From contig NZ_AP012330.1 in NCBI RefSeq assembly GCF_001025215.1, positions 744,001 to 808,000 on the forward strand: a DNA stretch of 64,000 bases, given 5' to 3'. A program made the position numbers and the translations under genes. Below are positions 1 through 7,883 of this stretch, piece after piece (position 1 is the stretch's first letter; every line of letters begins with the position of its first letter). Source of the DNA: Bifidobacterium pseudocatenulatum DSM 20438 = JCM 1200 = LMG 10505. GTDB lineage: Bacteria > Actinomycetota > Actinomycetes > Actinomycetales > Bifidobacteriaceae. The notes beneath the pieces were generated by a model. That model ran no database searches, had not been told where the DNA came from, and saw only the letters and a list, made by a program, of their open reading frames with translations.

Positions 1-720
1 GTGAGCGCCATGCACGAGGTGTCTCATGATTTGACATTAGGTGCCATGTTGCCGCTGGAATATGGCGGCGAGACCTCGGCATGGCAGATTGAGGTCACCC
101 TGCGTGGCTTGGTGTATGCTGCCGCTGCCGTGATCTATGGAACCGACACGTCCGGTGAACCGGCATGGTCTGACCGTTCGACCCGTAACATCATGGCGAT
201 GTGGGGGCAGGCGCTCGCCGATGTGGCTGCCATCAGGCATGCCGATGATGATGCGCGTTTGACGATGCGCGAGCAAGCTGGCCGCATTGAATGGCTATTG
301 AAATGGCAGTTGTTGGAGAAGCTGCGTCGTAAAATTGGCTCCGGTTGGGATGATGCGCGTATTGCGGCCGTCGATTTAAAGTGGGCTGCGATTGATCCCG
401 CTGACTCGATTTTCGATCGGTTGCGTGCCCAAACGGAACGCCTGGTCACGGACGAGCAGTTGGAACAGGCTTCGGTGGAAGCGCCTTCCGATACCCGTGC
501 TTGGTTGCGTGCCGAAATGATTCGTCGTTTTCCAGAACAGGTTGTGGCCGCATCGTGGTCGCATCTTACGGTGCGCCATCGAACGATTGGTGATAATACC
601 GTGGAGAATCCGATGGTCTCATTGGATATGTCAGACCCTCTGAAATATAGCAAATCTCAATGTTCCCGCTATTGTGAGCGTGTCCAAGATGCGGCGTCGA
701 TTTTGGAAATGTTACGGTGA
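1..720 (+). CDS. dop: Depupylase/deamidase Dop, C-terminal part (5' end outside window)
   Basis: This is the last 239 codons of a glutamine-synthetase-like enzyme of the Dop/PafA family. Dop removes the ubiquitin-like protein Pup from lysines of target proteins, and deamidates Pup in species whose Pup ends in Gln. The visible part carries the conserved C-terminal region, with WLLKWQLLEKLR near residue 94, a DLKWAAIDP segment near 125, and the DTRAWLRAEMIRRFP block near 163 that is typical of Dop. The catalytic N-terminal half lies upstream. The neighbouring pup and pafA support the call. Because the Pup encoded here already ends in Glu, Dop should be needed for depupylation rather than deamidation. 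The GTG at base 1 is an internal codon, not the start. Confidence 0.85.
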   Translation: MSAMHEVSHDLTLGAMLPLEYGGETSAWQIEVTLRGLVYAAAAVIYGTDTSGEPAWSDRSTRNIMAMWGQALADVAAIRHADDDARLTMREQAGRIEWLLKWQLLEKLRRKIGSGWDDARIAAVDLKWAAIDPADSIFDRLRAQTERLVTDEQLEQASVEAPSDTRAWLRAEMIRRFPEQVVAASWSHLTVRHRTIGDNTVENPMVSLDMSDPLKYSKSQCSRYCERVQDAASILEMLR

Positions 721-852
721 AATGCAATCTGTGCGGGTAACATTGCCATCAATTGGTCGCGAAGAACGACCATTGACAACAGGTAACATCATCCCGGTAT
801 TTTGAGGAGAGGACGTGCCGGGACTGTACAGAGGAAACGAAAAGGCATATCT

Positions 853-1683
853 ATGGAACTGAGGCAAATCGCCCTCGAAGTCGCACGCATCCTGCAGGAC
901 GCAGGCAAGCATGCGTTGAACGACCAGATGAATCCGCACGACATGAGAAAACTGGAAGTGTCCGAAGACTGCTTCCACTTCACTTCAGACACCGACAAGC
1001 GCCTGCAGCAGTTCATCAGCAACCGCCTGACCTATGTCAACGTGTTCGACGGCTTCTGGCAGCTTCGCCCTGAACAGTGCTATCCCGGCCAGCGATACTG
1101 GTGTGTGGGTGGCATCGACGGCGTGATCAATTTCGCGCGAAGCATGCCGGAATGGGCCATCACCGTGACATTGTTCGAATTCAACGACCAGTGCTCCGCA
1201 CAGCCGATCCTTTCGATTGTGCACGCTCCGGCGCTGGGATTGACGTATCTTGCGGTGCGTGGATCCGGCGCGATTCGTATTCGCAAGACTCCGTTGGGAG
1301 ACAAACGCGAGAAAATCATTCCTTCCACCACGTCGTCCCTCGATGGTTCGGTGGTGAGTTTCGGCATGTCTCCGGTATCGTCCGAATCGCAGCGTGCGCT
1401 CGATGTGGTGGCGAAGATTGCCGGACGTCCTGCCGATATTAAACGTGTCGGCCCGGCGTCCCTTGATTTGTGCAAGGTGGCCGACGGTACGTACGATGCG
1501 TATTTCGAACCGCACTTGCATGAGTGGGACGTACCTGCCGTGTCTGCTGGTGCTGTGGTGATTTGGGAGGCGCAAGGCCATCTGACCCAGTGGAACGGCG
1601 AAAGCGTTCACTGGCGCCAGGAGAACGATGTGATGGCCACCAATGGTCTGATCACCAATGATCTGAGCCAGTATTTGGCATAG
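853..1683 (+). CDS. Inositol monophosphatase family protein
   Basis: A 276-residue protein of the Mg-dependent inositol monophosphatase/CysQ superfamily. It keeps the metal-site WCVGGIDGVINFARSMPEW segment near residue 82 (the family's DPIDGTxNF motif, with G-I-D-G) and the late WDVPAVSAGAVVIWEAQG motif near 226 (family WDxAAxxxI). Its substrate could be an inositol phosphate, 3'-phosphoadenosine phosphate or another sugar phosphate; the sequence does not decide. I chose the ATG at 853, preceded by GAGGAAACG, over a longer frame opening at 802 because family homology begins only at MELRQIALEVARIL. It lies 132 bases after dop, on the same strand, and ends at a strong terminator. A TTGACA at 773-778 in the gap could be a -35 element, but the best -10 is badly spaced. 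Confidence 0.75.
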   Translation: MELRQIALEVARILQDAGKHALNDQMNPHDMRKLEVSEDCFHFTSDTDKRLQQFISNRLTYVNVFDGFWQLRPEQCYPGQRYWCVGGIDGVINFARSMPEWAITVTLFEFNDQCSAQPILSIVHAPALGLTYLAVRGSGAIRIRKTPLGDKREKIIPSTTSSLDGSVVSFGMSPVSSESQRALDVVAKIAGRPADIKRVGPASLDLCKVADGTYDAYFEPHLHEWDVPAVSAGAVVIWEAQGHLTQWNGESVHWRQENDVMATNGLITNDLSQYLA

Positions 1684-1691
1684 TGTTGCAT

Positions 1692-1732
1692 GCTGCGCCA
1701 CACCTGATATAAGGTGTGGCGCAGCGTTTTTT
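1692..1732 (+). terminator. Rho-independent terminator between the IMPase-family gene and pup
   Basis: A perfect 14-bp stem (1692-1705 pairing with 1712-1725) with a six-base GATATA loop is followed by seven T residues. It stands only about 38 bases before the pup start codon, so pup-pafA either has a promoter upstream of or inside this hairpin, or depends on read-through. Confidence 0.9.
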
Positions 1733-1769
1733 TGCAGGTTTGCAACCGGAAGTTACAGGGAGGAATGTC

Positions 1770-1961
1770 ATGCCTCAGGAATTTGAACAGGCTCAATCCG
1801 CATCCGCAGGCCAAGAGGTGGGTGACATTGTCGAATCCGCCGGCGTACAAGTCGACGGAACCGCTGATGCGTTGGATGCCGTGCTTGACGATATCGAATC
1901 GGTGCTCGAGTCCAATGCTGAGGAATATGTCGGTAGTTTCGTGCAAAAAGGCGGCGAGTGA
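1770..1961 (+). CDS. pup: Prokaryotic ubiquitin-like protein Pup
   Basis: A 63-residue acidic, disordered protein that PafA attaches through its C-terminal Glu to lysines of target proteins. The sequence shows an Asp/Glu-rich helix-forming segment (about residues 33-50, [19 protein letters not shown]) and the diagnostic C-terminus VQKGGE. The last residue is already Glu, so no deamidation by Dop is required. The start is the ATG at 1770, immediately behind the strong ribosome-binding site AGGGAGGA; a longer frame from 1716 runs back through the terminator and is not credible. The TGA stop overlaps the pafA start by one base. Confidence 0.95.
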   Translation: MPQEFEQAQSASAGQEVGDIVESAGVQVDGTADALDAVLDDIESVLESNAEEYVGSFVQKGGE

Positions 1962-3427
1962 TGCCGCAGCTGCGAGACAGCGGCAATCATTCCTCGTCAC
2001 CGCTTGATGCGGGAACGTTGCGTGAGGTTCATTCTTTCGCTCGTATTTTCGGCATTGAAACGGAATACGGCGTCAGTGTGACCGGTGCGGATGTGCCATG
2101 CGACGCCAGCCAGACGGCAATGATGATGTTCCAGCCGATCGTTGCCTCCGCGCGATCGACCAATACGTATATTGAAAACGGGTCGCGACTGTATCTTGAT
2201 GTCGGATCGCATCCTGAATATGCCACGTCCGAGGCCTGCGATCCCATGGATGCCCTTGCCGTGGATGCGGCCGGCGAACTGGTGATGCGCGATCTTGCGT
2301 TGGACGCCCAGCAAAGGCTTCGAGCCACGCATGGGCCACGTGCCACAGTGCATGTGTTCAAAAACAATGTGGATTCCGCAGGGCATTCCTTCGGCTGCCA
2401 TGAAAACTATCTGGTACGTCGTTTTGTGCCGTTGGACGTCATCGAACACGAATTGCTGCCGTTCCTGATTACCAGGCAGCTGTTCACTGGCGCAGGCAGG
2501 GTGACGGAATCAGGTTTCCAGATCACGCAGCGTGCCGATTTTCTGGATGAGGCTGTCTCATCGGCGACCACAAGATCGCGTCCAATGGTCAACACGAGGG
2601 ATGAGCCGCATGCCGATCCCGACGCCTTCCGAAGGCTGCATGTGATCATCGGCGATTCAAACCGTTCTCAATGGGCCACGATGATGAAGCTGGCCACCAC
2701 GCATCTGGTGCTGTGCGTTATCGAACAGGCTGGGCGTGAAGGACGTGAGTCGGGATTCTCGCGGTTCGCGTTCGCGGACGCCGGTGCCGCAAACCGTGCG
2801 GTCAGTCGCGATATGAGCGGCGTGAATGCTTCGTTTGCCATGGCCGATGGATCGACGTTGCAGGGTGGTGCCGTAGCCATGCAGGAACGTTATCTACAGG
2901 CTGTGGAACAGTTCGTGGATGAGCATCCGGAAGTGGCTTCGTCGTTGCCTCGCACCGATGTGCACGATGTGCTTCGCCAGTGGCGCAATACGTTGGAAGC
3001 GTTCCGTTCCGGCAATGCAAATGCTTTGGGAGACAGAGTGGACTGGGTGTGCAAGTACCGCCTGTTTGAAGCGTTACGTGCCCGTTCCAGTGCGGATCTT
3101 CCGCTGAGCAAGCTGGAACAGTTGGATCTGGACTATCATGACGTGGCCAATGGCGCGTTGTATGCGTCGTTGCTTCGCCGTGGTGCCTTGCGTTCGCTGA
3201 TTGACGGTCGTGAGGCGCAAAAGGCGCGTACCATGCCGCCGGCGGATACTCGTGCCGCATTGCGCGGCAGATTCGTCAGTGCGGCCAAATCGCATGGCGC
3301 GCAGTATTCCTGCGATTGGACCAGACTATCGTTGCATGCGCCGCGGAAGATGGATATGGTGCTGCTGGATCCGTTCCAATGCAGGGAGAATGAGGATTTC
3401 CAAGCCATGATTGGCGCTTTGGAGTAA
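1961..3427 (+). CDS. pafA: Pup--protein ligase PafA
   Basis: A 488-residue ATP-dependent ligase of the glutamine-synthetase-like Dop/PafA family. It phosphorylates the C-terminal Glu of Pup and forms an isopeptide bond to substrate lysines. Visible hallmarks are the N-terminal GIETEYG loop (about residues 25-31), the LDVGSHPEYATSEACDP motif near 80 that contains the catalytic Asp, and the VDWVCKYRLFEA segment near 360. The ATG at 1961 overlaps the pup stop (TGATG), which implies translational coupling and matched Pup and ligase production. In many actinomycetes proteasome genes prcBA lie between pup and pafA or next to them; none is present here, and the gene is followed by a terminator. Confidence 0.95.
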   Translation: MPQLRDSGNHSSSPLDAGTLREVHSFARIFGIETEYGVSVTGADVPCDASQTAMMMFQPIVASARSTNTYIENGSRLYLDVGSHPEYATSEACDPMDALAVDAAGELVMRDLALDAQQRLRATHGPRATVHVFKNNVDSAGHSFGCHENYLVRRFVPLDVIEHELLPFLITRQLFTGAGRVTESGFQITQRADFLDEAVSSATTRSRPMVNTRDEPHADPDAFRRLHVIIGDSNRSQWATMMKLATTHLVLCVIEQAGREGRESGFSRFAFADAGAANRAVSRDMSGVNASFAMADGSTLQGGAVAMQERYLQAVEQFVDEHPEVASSLPRTDVHDVLRQWRNTLEAFRSGNANALGDRVDWVCKYRLFEALRARSSADLPLSKLEQLDLDYHDVANGALYASLLRRGALRSLIDGREAQKARTMPPADTRAALRGRFVSAAKSHGAQYSCDWTRLSLHAPRKMDMVLLDPFQCRENEDFQAMIGALE

Positions 3428-3452
3428 GCGATGGTGGCAATGGGAAACGTCG

Positions 3453-3500
3453 ATGGGAGTGGGGTGTGGCCGACAGGCTTCGGTCACACCCCACTCCCAT
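3453..3500. terminator. Long hairpin between convergent pafA and the TIM-barrel-like gene
   Basis: A stem of about 21 bp with one G-T pair (3453-3473 with 3480-3500) encloses a six-base loop. There is no long T tract on either side, but its place between two convergent genes suggests a bidirectional terminator. Confidence 0.7.
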
Positions 3501-3567
3501 ATCGGTATGTTCTCCTGAATTGTTTTGCGATTGCGCTGCGGTCGCTTTCGTTTTTGATTGGCTTGAA

Positions 3568-4368
3568 TCAGGCTTCGCCGCGATATTTCGCCATCATCTG
3601 CGATTGCAGCTGTTGCGCGCTTGGCGGCGTCCATGTGATGGCATCCGCGCCCGCTTCGATGGTGGCGAGGATGCGATCTTCGGATCCGCCTCCCGATGCC
3701 AGGATCGGTATTTCCGGATGATGCGCACGTATGCTTGCCACGACTTGCGCGGTGCGTGCTCCGGCTGCGACGTTGATGATGGCCGCACCGGCGAGAATCT
3801 TGCATTCGGTGATTTCGTCGTCTTCCGTGACTGTTGCGATAACGGGAATGTCGACCATGGACATGGTGGTTTCGATGGTTTCCGCTGGTGCCGGCGCGTT
3901 GATGACGACGCCTGCCGCACCTTGCATTTCAGCCACCATGGCCAGCTCGGTCACACGCGGACCGGTGGTGGTGCCTCCTCCGACGCCTACGAAAAGTGGC
4001 ATTTGTGCCACAGTGAGCAACGCCTGTGTGATCACCGGTTCTCCAGTGAACGGGTAGACGGCGAGAATGGCGTTGGCATTGGTATTACGGATGATCGCAG
4101 CGTCGGTGGTATAGGCGAACGATTTGAGCGTATGGCCTTTGACTGTGATGCCGCCGCAATGTTGCGATATGACTGCGGGTACTCTCGCATTGGGGGAGGA
4201 GAGGCGACCTTCGATGCGTGCGGTTCCATAACGGGTTCGTGACACATGTGGTGTTGTGGAATGCTGTTCCACGGCCACGGCTTCACTGGGAGTGAACAGG
4301 GATCGTTTGTCGATGCGGATTGGTTTGGGGGCATTTGCTTCGGGAATGGTCTCCTGCTCGTCGCTCAT
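3568..4368 (-). CDS. Conserved protein with TIM-barrel-like C-terminal half, function unknown
   Basis: A 266-residue protein whose C-terminal half shows alternating strand/helix segments and glycine-rich turns typical of a (beta/alpha)8 phosphate-binding barrel: IPVIATVTEDDEITE near 180, ILAGAAIINVAAGA near 198 and IPILASGGGSEDRIL near 225. This resembles the layout of ThiG, NanE or IMPDH-type barrels, but I cannot name a reaction. The N-terminal 40 residues are Pro- and charge-rich. Its ATG overlaps the stop of the upstream small gene by four bases (ATGA at 4365-4368), so the two are translationally coupled. Homologues are sometimes labelled 'hydrolase'; I see no hydrolase motif. Confidence 0.55.
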   Translation of the reverse strand: MSDEQETIPEANAPKPIRIDKRSLFTPSEAVAVEQHSTTPHVSRTRYGTARIEGRLSSPNARVPAVISQHCGGITVKGHTLKSFAYTTDAAIIRNTNANAILAVYPFTGEPVITQALLTVAQMPLFVGVGGGTTTGPRVTELAMVAEMQGAAGVVINAPAPAETIETTMSMVDIPVIATVTEDDEITECKILAGAAIINVAAGARTAQVVASIRAHHPEIPILASGGGSEDRILATIEAGADAITWTPPSAQQLQSQMMAKYRGEA

Positions 4369-4724
4369 TCCTGCACCTCCGTATCTGTGTGATTCAGCAT
4401 AAGGAATTCATGGATGGCTTTGCGTCGCTCGACAACCTCTTCATCGAGAATCCTGGTGTCGGTGTTGTCGATGATGCGCTGCAGAAGTTCGCTGAGGGTG
4501 GAAAGATCCTCGGTGCTGAGGCAGTCAAGCATGTGCGTTGCCGTGTCATGGCTTTTGGGAAGTTGTTGCAGCGGTGGCACGCCACGACGTGCCGCTTCGA
4601 CGTTGCATACTCGTGTGGCGGCTCGTAGCGCGGTCTGTGTGCGTGTGGCCTTCAGCTTGGTATGCAGCAGCAGAATGTTCAATTCATGCAGTTGATTGAT
4701 GACTTCCTTGCGTTGATCGGTCAT
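4365..4724 (-). CDS. Hypothetical small helical protein coupled to the TIM-barrel-like gene
   Basis: A 119-residue protein, predicted largely alpha-helical with heptad-like Leu spacing (for example VINQLHELNILLLHTKLK near residue 8, and LSTLSELLQRII near 80). No signal peptide or membrane segment is visible. I chose the ATG at 4724 because GGAGAGA precedes it by four bases; a start four codons earlier is less well supported. The stop overlaps the next start codon (ATGA), so the two proteins probably act together or at fixed ratio. I do not recognise the family. Confidence 0.6.
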   Translation of the reverse strand: MTDQRKEVINQLHELNILLLHTKLKATRTQTALRAATRVCNVEAARRGVPPLQQLPKSHDTATHMLDCLSTEDLSTLSELLQRIIDNTDTRILDEEVVERRKAIHEFLMLNHTDTEVQE

Positions 4725-4805
4725 GTCTCTCTCCATCTATATGGACACGATGTCTAATATATATGCATAGTGTAGCGCAGAATGACGCTTGTACAAGTGT
4801 CATGA

Positions 4806-4846
4806 ACGACGAAAGCCCCGACCGTCATGGTCGGGGCTTTCGTCGT
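4806..4846 (-). terminator. Terminator downstream of hup
   Basis: A perfect 18-bp inverted repeat (4806-4823 with 4829-4846) with a five-base loop lies 25 bases past the hup stop codon. The short T-rich stretch sits inside the stem arm. It separates hup from the downstream minus-strand gene starting at 4724. Confidence 0.85.
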
Positions 4847-4870
4847 GTAAGCAACATATCAGTACATGAC

Positions 4871-5152
4871 TTACTTGGTGACAGCCTTCTTCAGCAGGGA
4901 GCCGGCGGAGATGCGAACGCCGTAGGTTGCCGGAATCTCGATGGTCTCGCCGGTGCGCGGGTTGCGTCCGGTGCGGGCGGCGCGCTTGACGCGCTCAGCG
5001 GAGAACAGGCCGGTCAGCTTCAGGCCTTCGCCGGACTGCATCGCCTCGACGAACACGTCCTGGAAAGCGTTCACAGCTGCCTCAGCCTGTGCCTTGGTCA
5101 GGTTGGACTTCTGAGCGATCTTCGAGACGAGATCAGACTTGTTGTATGCCAT
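4871..5152 (-). CDS. hup: DNA-binding protein HU
   Basis: A 93-residue histone-like protein that binds and bends DNA and compacts the nucleoid as a dimer. The frame starts MAYNKSDLVSKIAQKS and carries the family signature around residues 46-65 (GLFSAERVKRAARTGRNPRTG), including the Arg-rich beta-arm and the conserved NP turn whose Pro intercalates between base pairs. Length is standard. There is no Lys/Ala-rich tail as in mycobacterial HupB. A TAATAT hexamer at 5210-5215 (minus strand) is a plausible -10 box about 60 bases ahead of the start. The gene is monocistronic between its own promoter region and the 18-bp terminator. Confidence 0.95.
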   Translation of the reverse strand: MAYNKSDLVSKIAQKSNLTKAQAEAAVNAFQDVFVEAMQSGEGLKLTGLFSAERVKRAARTGRNPRTGETIEIPATYGVRISAGSLLKKAVTK

Positions 5153-5305
5153 AAAGCATCCTTCTTGGGTCAGGGGACATTCTGATTACGAACATCCACG
5201 TTCTCTATGATATTAGCGCACTCTTATGAGGAAAATGGCATTTTACAAGGGTTTTGGTCGCTTTTTTGAAAATCAGGGGGAAAACAAAGTGTACGGGGGT
5301 GTTTG

Positions 5306-7741
5306 TCAGATCAAATTATGCATGTCAAGCCATTTCATGGCCAACGCACCGACCGGAATACGCAACCAGTAGAAGGCGATTCGGTAGACAAGAGTAGCGG
5401 AAACCGCGATGGAGGAGGGGATGCCCACGGCAGTGAACGCCACCGACAACACGGCCTCCACGGCACCCAGACCGCCAGGAGTGGGAACCGCGGAGCCCAA
5501 AGTGTTGGCAAGCAGGAAAATGAAGGTGGTTTCCGCAGGATTCGTGTGGTATCCAAACGCCATCAATGCTGCCCAGAATCCCAGTCCGGTCGCAAGGTTA
5601 AGCACCAGTGCGCCGGCAATGCCAAGGGCCAGTTCCTTTGGCCGTGCAAGCACATTGACCAGGTTGCGCGCGTATGCTTTGACCACTGGAAGGTATTTCT
5701 CGGTCACCAAATGACGCACTGGAGGAATCGCCATGGCGGCTGACACAACCAACGCGACGATGGCGATCACCATGATCAGCGTATTGGTCGGAATCATGCC
5801 GGACAATGTGTTGCGGCCGGTGAATAGGCCAATCGTCAGCAACAACACGATGGTGGTGCCTCCCTGTACGGCCCAGACCGCGCTCATAACCGCGGTCGCA
5901 GCCGTACTGCGATAGCCGCTTTTACGAAGGAACTGCAGGTTGACGAATGCTGGACCGACGCCGGCCGGCATGGACACCGCAGTGAAACCGGACGCCATCT
6001 GAGAGCAATACAAGCCGATCGTGTTGCGTTTATCGGAATCCATGAACACACCCAAGGTGATAGCGGAACCAAGCCACGCCACAAAGCCAAGCGCGACGCA
6101 AACCAACGCCATGGCGAGATTGGCGTCTCTGACGGCCTTGATCATTTCGGCCGGCTGAATCTGGGTGAACACCACATATACGGCGACCACCAGCAGCGCA
6201 ATCGCAATGAACGAGCGAAGACTGAACCGGGAAAGCGTGACTTTTTCCATGGAATCCGCGACATCCTGCGGAGCGAGCGCCGAAATACGCGTACGTAAAT
6301 CGGTAAGCACATGCTTGTCCCAGCCAGGCAATGCGCGCGTGGAAGCGGGAATGGCAGCCTTCTGTATGAAGGGTGCCAAATCGATCAGCTGCTCGTCTCC
6401 CCAAGTCCTGCGAGCGCAGGCGATCGCACGATCATTGCCATTGAGTGTGGCAAGAAGAACCAGCAACTGTACTTTGTCGAGTGCGAAGTTCGGAGCGGAA
6501 CTGCCATAATCGCCATTATGCCAACCTGCGATTACCGGATGCCCGTTTTCCATGCGGGACAGGGTTTCCGGAGTGATGCGACGATGGGTGAAGCCATGAT
6601 GGTGTGCTGTGGTGAGATATTCCATGAACGCTTCCATATCATGGTCGGACATGGTGTTTTGGTTGCATTCCAATGGCATGCGGTTGCGGTGGAACACCAG
6701 AATGGAGGATTCTCCATAATCGGCCACACCATACACGCGCGGAGTTTCCAAACCGGCATTGGACAGGCCGAGAATCATGGCGTAATGATGGTGCATGGCG
6801 TCAACCGAGGAACGGTCGCGACGCATGGAAACACCGGTCAGGCGAAGCCACTGCCATACTTGGTTGAGATATCCGGCCGCATGCACTTGATTGTCGAGTA
6901 CGGAAACGGTGTATTGCTTGCCGTCATAGTCGACAACATCGTAAATACGGGAATTTTCGGTCAGATCATCATCCAGCGTGGCCTTCAATACTCCCGAATC
7001 GACGTAGGGGGCGACTCGGCGGGTGAGCAATGATGTGTCAATACCGATGGAACGCAATGATTGCGCGATTTGTGATCCCCACGCGCCATTGTTCTGCGTG
7101 CCTATGGCGAAACGGATCAGCATGCCGATAACACGGCCTATGGCGTAGGATGCGATGACGCCAGCCAGTGAATTCCATGAAAGCACGACCATCAGCACTG
7201 CCACTGCATACAGCACGTTCCAGCCCCATTTGGTGCATGAGCGGATACGCCGAGGGCCGGAGACGGTGAGGAACGATGCCATGGCGGCATAAAAATCGGG
7301 GAGCAGTCCAGTGCCTACGGATGTGCTGTTGGATTGCAGTGGAATGATCAGCATGGTATTGCCGGAGTTGCTGATCAGCGCGGATATGCCCCACACCGCA
7401 AAGAATCCGAATATGAGGGAAACCACGGAAATCACGCTTTGCAGCCACTCTTTGGAAGTAAGCAGCTGGATGAGCACGCTGACGGTGATGCATACGATGG
7501 CAAGCTGCTGCAATAATGCCGAGGGAACATCCATCAGCCAGCTGACCACGCGGCCGGCGGAATGAACGTCGGATTCCACGCCGGACGCGGTGCCATGCAA
7601 GTACACGGAGAACAGAATCACGCCTATGCCGAGCACCAAGGCGAAGAATGCGTGCGTCAGATCGGCGAAATCACGACTGCGCTTCGGCGGCACATCGTCG
7701 ATATGCGGGGCGGGCTTATTGACTGCAGGGGAGTGAGACAC
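5306..7741 (-). CDS. Membrane protein: kinase-like domain fused to MprF/LPG-synthase-type flippase domain
   Basis: An 811-residue polytopic protein. About residues 28-220 form six or so membrane segments. Residues roughly 255-480 form a soluble domain resembling a degenerate protein or aminoglycoside kinase: YDGKQYTVSVLD near 275, where the family ATP-binding Lys would sit, and HHHGFTHRRITPETL near 380, which resembles an HxD catalytic loop with Arg-Ile in place of Asp-Leu. From about residue 513 a second set of membrane segments matches the lysylphosphatidylglycerol-synthase transmembrane family (VSMPAGVGPAFVN near 590, TPGGLGAVEAVL near 750). A role in membrane lipid or polyprenyl-lipid handling is inferred. 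The start is a GTG at 7741 behind GGAGC. No tRNA-dependent aminoacyl-transferase domain is present. Confidence 0.75.
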   Translation of the reverse strand: MSHSPAVNKPAPHIDDVPPKRSRDFADLTHAFFALVLGIGVILFSVYLHGTASGVESDVHSAGRVVSWLMDVPSALLQQLAIVCITVSVLIQLLTSKEWLQSVISVVSLIFGFFAVWGISALISNSGNTMLIIPLQSNSTSVGTGLLPDFYAAMASFLTVSGPRRIRSCTKWGWNVLYAVAVLMVVLSWNSLAGVIASYAIGRVIGMLIRFAIGTQNNGAWGSQIAQSLRSIGIDTSLLTRRVAPYVDSGVLKATLDDDLTENSRIYDVVDYDGKQYTVSVLDNQVHAAGYLNQVWQWLRLTGVSMRRDRSSVDAMHHHYAMILGLSNAGLETPRVYGVADYGESSILVFHRNRMPLECNQNTMSDHDMEAFMEYLTTAHHHGFTHRRITPETLSRMENGHPVIAGWHNGDYGSSAPNFALDKVQLLVLLATLNGNDRAIACARRTWGDEQLIDLAPFIQKAAIPASTRALPGWDKHVLTDLRTRISALAPQDVADSMEKVTLSRFSLRSFIAIALLVVAVYVVFTQIQPAEMIKAVRDANLAMALVCVALGFVAWLGSAITLGVFMDSDKRNTIGLYCSQMASGFTAVSMPAGVGPAFVNLQFLRKSGYRSTAATAVMSAVWAVQGGTTIVLLLTIGLFTGRNTLSGMIPTNTLIMVIAIVALVVSAAMAIPPVRHLVTEKYLPVVKAYARNLVNVLARPKELALGIAGALVLNLATGLGFWAALMAFGYHTNPAETTFIFLLANTLGSAVPTPGGLGAVEAVLSVAFTAVGIPSSIAVSATLVYRIAFYWLRIPVGALAMKWLDMHNLI

Positions 7742-7805
7742 TGTTGACTTGCTCCATACGTGAGATTGGCTTCAGGTGGGTCATATCGCCCCACTGCATT
7801 CGATA

Positions 7806-7854
7806 ATACGCCCTGAGGGTGGCTACGAAATACGCGGCCACCCTCAGGGCGTAT
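7806..7854 (-). terminator. Terminator downstream of purB
   Basis: A perfect 18-bp inverted repeat (7806-7823 with 7837-7854) with a 13-base loop lies 30 bases past the purB stop, ahead of the next minus-strand start at 7741. Confidence 0.85.
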
Positions 7855-7883
7855 GGTTTTGGTACTTATTTGACAGCTTCGGT

